NCBI GenBank assembly: GCA_003996215.1
Contig: QJPP01001915.1
Coordinates: 1-64,000, forward strand
DNA: 64,000 nt
Source: Jaltomata sinuosa
Lineage: Eukaryota > Streptophyta > Magnoliopsida > Solanales > Solanaceae
Direction: 5' to 3'
This document shows, piece after piece, positions 57,874 to 64,000 of the stretch. Position numbers and translations under genes: made by a program. Position 1 is the stretch's first letter; each line of letters begins with the position of its first letter. A model generated the notes under the pieces. The model was not told the origin of the DNA. It did not search any database and saw nothing but the letters and a program-made list of their open reading frames with translations.

Positions 57874-58430
57874 ATGCCAGAGTGACAACAGTCGTTTGAC
57901 AAAATCAAGGATTATTTATCTAATCCTCCTATATTGGTCCCTCCCAAACCAAGTAGGCCACCACTGCTGTATCTATCTGTGATGGATAATATCTTCGATT
58001 GTATTCGAGGACAACATGATGAAATTGGGAAGAATGAGCAGGCAATCTACTACATGAGTAAGAAATTTACGTCATACGAGGCTTGCTACTCTTTGCTGGA
58101 ACGCACATGTTGTGCATTGACTTGGACGGACCAGAAGTTGAGACATTATCTCTCAGCATACACATACTTCCTTGATCTCGAGGATGGATCTGCTGAAGTA
58201 CATCTTCCAGAAGCCTATGCCTACCGGGAAGCTGGCTAAATGGCAGATTCTATTGAGTGAATTTGACAAAGTTTATGTCACTCAGAAGGTCATGAAAGCA
58301 CAGGTGTTGGCAGACCACATAGATGAGAACCCTGTAGATGATGGATACGAACCCTTGAAGACTAATTTTCCTGAAGAGGAAGTGGCATTTGTGGGAGAAG
58401 ACATATCTGAAATACATGATAGTTGAAGAC
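57874..58430 (+). pseudogene. element D RNase H (first domain)
   Basis: LYLSVMDNIFDCIRGQHDE and QAIYYMSKKFTSYEACYSLL, then WTDQKLRHYLSAYTYF, followed by a shift to the frame with RMDLLKYIFQKPMPTGKLAK, LLSEFDKVYVTQK and VLADHIDENPV. These are the blocks of the RT-linked RNase H and connector of Tat elements. The first catalytic Asp position appears altered (LYLSV in place of LYLAVSD). Confidence 0.82.
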
Positions 58431-60115
58431 TTTTCTTTGATAGAGCTGCAAACTTAAAAGGGGTAGATGTTATAGTCTCAGAAACTAGCCAACATTATCT
58501 TGTATCAGCCAAACTCAGGTTTCCTTGCACCAACAATATGGCTGAATATGAAGCTTGTATTTTGGGGCTTCGACTAACAATTGATTTGAATGTCCAGGAG
58601 ATACTAGTTATTGGAGACTCAGATCTGTTGATTCATAAGGTACAAGTGGAATGGGCTGCTAAGAACAGAAAACTCCTACCTTACATAGATTTCATCCAAA
58701 AGTTTCATAAGAGGTTTGTCAAGATAGAATTCAAACATGTTCCGTGGAGTCAGAATGAGTTTGCAGATGCTTTGGCTACCCTGTCTTCTATGATTCAGCA
58801 TCCGGACAAGAATTATATTGATCCCATTACTATTCATACTCACGAGCAACCTGCATATTATTTCCATGTCAAAGAAGAGTTAGATGGCAAGCCATGGTAT
58901 GTCGATATCCAAGGGTACTTGAAGAATGAAGATTACCCAGAGAACGCCACAAGTATTCAAAAATGCACCATTTGGAGGTTAGCAAATCAGTTCTTCTTAA
59001 GTGGAGAAATCTTGTACAAGAGGACTCCTGATTTAAGGCTATTGAGGTGCGTTGATGCTAGAGAAGCTTCTAATTTGATTGATGAGGTTCATGCTGGAAC
59101 TTGCGGCCCTCACATGAACGGATTTACCTTGGCCAAGAATATCTTGAGATCCGGGTACTTTTGGTTGACTATGGGGACAAATTGCATTTGTTATGTGCAA
59201 AAGTGTCATCAATGCCAGACTCATGCCGACATGATCCGAGTTCCTCCCAACGAGCTCCATGTCACTAGATCCTCTTGGCCATTCGCAGCTTGGGGTATGG
59301 ACATCATTGGTCCTAGTGAACCTGCCTCATCCAATGGGCATAGGTTCATTCTTGTTGCTATTGATTATTTCACCAAATGGGTCGAGACCACTTTGCATAA
59401 GTCTTTCACAAAGAAGGTTGTAGCTGATTTTGTTCGAGATCATATTATCTGTCGATTTAGGGTCCCAGAGTTAATTATTATAGATAATGGCACCAATCTC
59501 AATAGTGATCTGATGAAAGCAACATGCGAGCAGTTTAAAATCAATCATCGAAACTCCACAGCATTTAGGCCACAAATGAATGGAGCAGTTGAGGCTTCAA
59601 ACAAGAACATCAAAAGGATATTGCGTAAGATGATCGACAATTACAGACAATGGCACGAGAAGCTACCTTTTGCATTGCTGGGATATTGCACTTCAATAAG
59701 GACTTCTACAGGGGACACCCCTTATCTCTTGGTTTATGGTACTGAAGCTGTGATACCTGCCGAGGTAGAGATACCTTCTTTAAGTATAATTCAGGAAGAA
59801 GAGTTAAGCAATGCCGAATGGGTGCAAGGTAGAATAGAGCAATTAGCACCCATTGAGGGGAGAAGAGATATACAAAATATTGGTTGCAAAGTGCTTCCTT
59901 CTTCATTTTGGCTTAACCAACTTCATCGAGCACCTTTGTTTTCTCCAGCCATGAACAACACCACTGCTACTCCACCCTTCGTTCTCCTCCATCAATCAAC
60001 ATGGGCGCCACTTGAAGCTTCCATCTCTATCGATTTCTCACCCAAATCTGTCTTCTTTTTCAATACTGGAACATCATTCTCGTACCATCGTAAATCAACC
60101 ACCGAGTGTGGTTGA
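58431..60115 (+). pseudogene. element D second RNase H plus integrase, 525-codon open frame with foreign C-terminus
   Basis: The second RNase H starts LFFDRAANLKGVD and continues NNMAEYEACILGLRL, VIGDSDLLIHKVQ and FADALATLSS. This extra domain defines the Tat clade. The integrase follows with HHCC (EVHAGTCGPHMNG ... KCHQCQ) and a complete DDE set: GMDIIGP, IIDNGTN, GAVEASNKN. From the ATG at 58538 the frame is open for 525 codons. After NAEWVQGRIEQLAPIEGRR (about 59865) resemblance to integrases stops, and the last 80 or so residues are unrelated, ending at 60115. The usual integrase C-terminus is missing. Confidence 0.9.
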
Positions 60116-62300
60116 AGTTCGTTGTTCGTCTGTGACTAGAGGCTCTCCTACTTCAGTTCTTTGGTGGAGAAAATTAATTGAGGTCGCGTGAGAATCTTCT
60201 GTTCAAAGCTCCATGTTTTGATTGATATTGCCTTTTTTTTAATTAATTTAAATTCCCATCAAAACAAGATGTTGCTTCTTTGATTCTAGTTCGGCTCGCA
60301 CAAGTGTAAGTTTTTGATATTTTCTATTGAAGAACCCATTTGCTGCAAATGTCTTTCTTTTATTTCGTTTACTTTTTCCTATGATTTCCCTATAGTATGA
60401 ATTTGATGTTATACAGTGTTTGATAATTGACTTTGAGTATCTAATGATTGCTTTGAATTTAGTGGTGGAGTTTTGTTTTAGTTAAGGAAAATTTGGTTGA
60501 AAAGAATACCATGAAATTATGTTAATTTTGATGGACTAATTATTGGTTTGGATTGAAAAGATTTGGGTTTGAACAAGTGAGATTCCTTTTGATCTTCTAA
60601 AGCTATAATATAAAATACTACTAAAGTAGACCAATTTCAGTTTTCTAAAGGAAACTTTTCCATGACTCCTTCACATTTTTAATTATTTTACTAGTGACAA
60701 TATATCATTTCTTTTATGATGCTATGTGTTTTGATCTTTCCATTAATATATTTATATATGTTAGTTTTGTTCTAGATTAGCATCTTTAGATAATAAATGA
60801 TTACATGTCTAATTCAAGTTATTGAATTAAGTGCTTTGAGATTATGTGTTGTTGAAAATAAGAATTGTGGGCCTTTATCAAAATAATTAGGTCTCAATTA
60901 ATTACTTTATTATCATAATTTTATTTTGATTAGTTAAACATTAAGAACAAACATACTCTCACCCCCTATGAATATATTTTACATGTACATCACAATGGAA
61001 TGACGTTCAACTACGGAGAGTGGAGGAGTCAACGCGCAAAGCAGAGCTCAGGAGGAATCGTCGCCCCAAAAGGAGCCAGGTACGTTTGGGATATGATGAC
61101 AAAAAGTAGGCTATAGTTGACTTCTCGTATGAAGCACACACATAGCTTTATAAAATTAAATAAAGCAACCTGTTACTCCATTCTTTTATAATTCTATATG
61201 TCACCCTTTTAAAAATCTCAAAGACTTCACAACTTTTTACCGTTGTGTTAATTCTTAAATATATATTATTATTTTTACAATCTGAATATCCAAATATTTT
61301 TTAAAGCTTTACATGGCTTTGAAATACTAAGAAATTTATTTAGCTTTCTGAAATATTTTACAAATTTTTAAAGTCTTGTTTTAAGATATTTAAGAGAGTC
61401 GATCATACACAAAAATAAAATAGAGAGAGTAACATCGCATTGGGCCCATTTTCAGTCTCACCATACCTGATCCCACTCTCTTTCTCTTTCTTTCTCGCAT
61501 GCACTCGCTATCTTAACTTTACTGTATCTGTGGTTAATTTGTTATTTATTTTAGCCTATTACATTATATTTGTCACTAAAATTAAGGTGGCATACGCTTT
61601 ACTAGCCATTTCTTTTCTTTTGTGAGATATTATAATTCATGCGGTCAATTAGAATACACTATGCGAAATGGAGAATAATCAAAGGTATTCTTTATTAATT
61701 CAACGCTTTGCCAACAAGGTTCGTCTCTTGGTCTTCGCAATCTTTACGTCCCTGAATACGTAGTTGTGTGTGTAGATTAACTTTATTTTATTATTATATT
61801 TTTTATCATTCGAGTGCTTTAAATATTTATTTGGAAGTAACCAGGTCAGTTCCTCTATCTTTTACTCTGTTGATTTTTATATTCTAGTTTTTGTTACTTA
61901 TGTGAGTAATTCGAATACTTTAAATCTTCTATTGGAAGCAATCAGGTCAGTCTCTCTTTCTCTTAATTGATAATATGACATGTATTTTATTTTCTCTATT
62001 TGGTGGCCATGAGAGCATGCTTTGATTAACTGAATTCATGAATTCTGTGGTTTCACTAGTCTCGTAGGTGTTACTTGTCAAAACTTTTGCATGTTTGATC
62101 ATTTAGTTACTTAGATTTGCATTAATTAATCGAGTTACTTGTCTAATTATGTTCACTTATTTTATATAATGAATAAATTGCTAAAGTTTAGGTGATTTAT
62201 CACATGTTTTAGATTAATTAGTAGACTTACGCTTAATCCATATTCACTTGTCTTAAAATAAAGATTTACTTGCTTAATCACATAGTCATTTTACCTTAAT
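60116..62300 (+). other. right arm of element D, no recognised gene
   Basis: Mostly AT-rich. A GC-richer stretch at 60990-61080 (TTCAACTACGGAGAGTGGAG, then CCCCAAAAGGAGCCAG|GTACGT) looks like an exon edge with a donor site and could be a captured gene piece. Pyrimidine-rich TCTTTCTCTTTCTTTCTCGC is at 61478. No LTR start was found that matches the left end in direct orientation. Confidence 0.4.
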
Positions 62301-62588
62301 AAAATATTTGACCCTTTGTTTATCATGTAATCCCCCACATAAATAATGAATCCGGTAGGGACCCATATTTGTGGATCTCGAACGGTGCTTAACACCTTTC
62401 TTTTGAGGTAACTTGAACTCTTACCCAATTTTTGGTTGTGCAGACTTAATTTAATTTAATTGTATTTAGTTTAGTATGGTGCCCTAACGTACCTTTATTT
62501 CGTTAGGTGGCGACTCTTCACTCTTTTTATCCTAAAAAAGAGTTGTCACATCGAATTCCGCTTTTTGCGAGAAAAATGGGGCGCAACA
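62301..62588 (-). repeat. right inverted end of element D
   Basis: Reverse-complement partner of 53255-53560. A PBS-like TGGCGACTC (62508-62516) lies 72 bp from the tip, mirroring the left end. The final bases GGGGCGCAACA meet TACAT. Confidence 0.9.
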
Positions 62589-62593
62589 TACAT

Positions 62594-62902
62594 GACGATG
62601 GTGATCTCCAGCAACTTCTACTATTTGTTTCTGCGGTGGAAGCTGTGTCTTCTTTTCATTTCTTGTATTTTTCCTGTAGTAGCTTTTGTACCTGCTTAGA
62701 CTAGTTCCTAGGGAGGGTTTATTTTCAAGTTGTAAAGGGTTTGCTGCTAAGAATATTGTAAACGGTTTTCTTGTATTAAAAAGGGTTACTTTCTTATATT
62801 TTAATTATGATTTCCGCATTGCCTGTTGGATCGGGTGGTAAGGGTTCTCCTATCTAGGTGTTTAGAGTAGGTGACCGCACAGCTCGTAGTTGGGTCGTAA
62901 TA
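62594..62902 (+). repeat. LTR-B, right part
   Basis: GACGATGGTGATCTCCAGCA through GCATTGCCTGTTGGATCGGG to GTTGGGTCGTAATA. It corresponds in reverse to 17218-17530. The LTR ends at 62902; the next bases, GCTAG, do not match the five bases left of 51061 (not expected, as the 5' part of that element is gone). Confidence 0.88.
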
Positions 62903-63419
62903 GCTAGGGTCAAATCCTACAGGAAATATGGTGAGATATACAATACTTAAAGTGTAAATGATTACTTTACTTTATGTCAAATTTTATCCCTTAATTAATA
63001 ATTGTATAGCAGAGGATGTTTCAACTAAAGTAAGCAAAATATAAATGATTGAAATAATTCAAATTTAGTGTAAACCAAGATTGCTTCCTCACATCACATA
63101 ATAAATCTACAGGTTACAAATATCGATATAGTCACCCATAGGTTGAATTCAGGTCACCAATGATCAATGAGTTACCAACTTTTATCTTTCGAACTAAAAT
63201 TGGTCTTTGGTTCACTTATTTTTTAAAATGAAATGAATTGTGATATTCAAATGGTCAAAATAGGTTAAGAGAAACTAACATATTCCTACAACGTCCCATA
63301 AAACAAGGATTAACCCCTTGAGTTCTCATTCATTAATAATTTCCCATCTTAATAAACCCTTTCGGATACAAACTACGATTGAAAGGCTCGGATGAATAAG
63401 TTGACATCCCACAATCAGG
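62903..63419. other. unassigned AT-rich stretch
   Basis: Starts GCTAGGGTCAAATCCTACAG. No frame, LTR end or primer site could be identified. It precedes the Athila-type gag remnant and may belong to that element. Confidence 0.3.
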
Positions 63420-64000
63420 CATGGTACTCAAGAAGATCAAATGCTGTGTATATATCTCCATCTCTAGCCAATCTAGCCAAAGAAAATCATGAACGAGATA
63501 AGACTATTGGATGGCTTGCCACGAGCCTGGAGCTGCTTAACAAGAGACTATCATATGATTAGACCAAGAAGGTAAATGTTGTTGAGAGCATACACCTAGG
63601 GGGGTAGATACACGGATGCACAGGCTGTACAGATTAAGGATGTGAACTACCTAAATAACACTCAGGGTGGTCAACAGATGTACCATGGTCAGATGTACAA
63701 CAACCAAAATCAGTGGGCATCATAAAATCAAGCTCAAGGAAACTATCATAATACCCATAACTTTGGCAACATAAGTACAAATCCATACATCTCTCCAAAG
63801 AGAAATCAGCAAGACCAAGGGTCATCAAAGATGGAAAGCATACTCGAAAGGATTTTAGGAAATCAAGAGAAGGAGGATATCTCAACAAAGAATCTGGCAG
63901 AAGTGGTAAGTTCCCATACAACTTCCATCCAGAAGCTGGAACAACAATTCAGAGATTTTTCAAGGGAACAAAATCCTAAGTTGGAGGGTTAGCTCCCTAG
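63420..64000 (+). pseudogene. Athila-type Ty3 gag fragment
   Basis: Broken plus-strand frames read HERDKTIGWLATSLELLNKR, KKVNVVES, YHGQMYNNQNQWAS, stop, then NPYISPKRNQQDQG, MESILERILGNQEK, KNLAEVVSSHTTSIQKLEQQ and FRDFSREQNPKLEG. This series (coil segment, Asn/Gln-rich linker, 'HTASIQKLE..DLSREQNP') is characteristic of Athila-like gag as I know it. Stops occur at least at the TAA near 63725 and near the window end. It continues beyond the window. Confidence 0.75.

Larger units (their letters stand above)
53255..62588 (+). mobile_element. element D: Tat-lineage Ty3 element with long inverted ends, TSD TACAT
   Basis: TACAT is duplicated at 53250-53254 and 62589-62593. The LTR-B copy at 17218-19288 shows the uninterrupted target there (GGTATATGACGATGG on its complement), so both ends are exact. 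The element starts TATCGCGCC and ends GGCGCAACA. Its first 280 bp or more reappear inverted at its right end (about 62310-62588). The interior has RT, RNase H, a second RNase H and integrase in the order of the Tat/Ogre clade. No direct LTR pair was found. gag, protease and the RT N-terminus are missing. Confidence 0.88.

Overview
This window is plant nuclear DNA in which one ordinary, intact host gene is visible: a four-EF-hand calmodulin-like Ca2+ sensor at 10114-10572 on the minus strand. Almost everything else is transposable-element sequence, much of it nested. The mix (Tekay/Del-type chromoviruses with 2-4 kb LTRs, a Tat-lineage element with two RNase H domains, an Athila-type gag, a Copia family with 225-bp LTRs, a CACTA element, a DUF1985-type mobile gene and a putative plant transposon ORF) fits a large-genome eudicot. 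From remembered family resemblance I suspect Solanaceae, but that is inference and was not searched. I saw no tRNA or rRNA gene, no CRISPR array and no bacterial-type operon.

Layout. Positions 1-9636 are the 5' part of a CACTA (En/Spm) transposon on the minus strand. The terminus CACTAC lies at 9636. Inward from it come palindromic subterminal repeats, further tandem arrays, a non-coding CAG-rich leader exon, a 2-kb intron full of repeats, a TNP2-type transposase gene (4664 to 1043, disrupted), and the start of a second gene leaving the window at base 1. After the calmodulin-like gene, 12223-20298 is a minus-strand Copia element whose middle is replaced by pieces of two chromovirus families (LTR-A and LTR-B). 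A decayed DUF1985-type gene follows (20500-23352, minus), then a second, plus-strand Copia fragment (23915-26266) and scraps of other LTRs.

The region 27.8-49.9 kb is a readable nest. A putative plant transposon ORF (minus) is split by a chromovirus, element E (28864-49787, minus, TSD ATCCA). The 5' LTR of E is itself split by element A (38229-49750, plus, TSD GAATG), which has LTRs of about 3.75 kb and only gag traces inside. From 51061 a 2.5-kb LTR-B (plus) is split by element D (53255-62588, TSD TACAT). D carries Tat-type RT, two RNase H domains and integrase, but its two ends are long inverted copies of each other instead of evident direct LTRs. The window closes with an Athila-type gag fragment.

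The mobile genes are decayed by stop codons, frameshifts and deletions; the longest open stretch is the 525-codon RNase H-integrase frame of D. The most unusual items are the inverted-ended element D, the layered repeat architecture of the CACTA 5' region, and short palindromes (CCGCTATAGCGG, TTCGCGAA-type) recurring in LTRs of several families. Boundaries come from reading by eye; percent identities were not computed.
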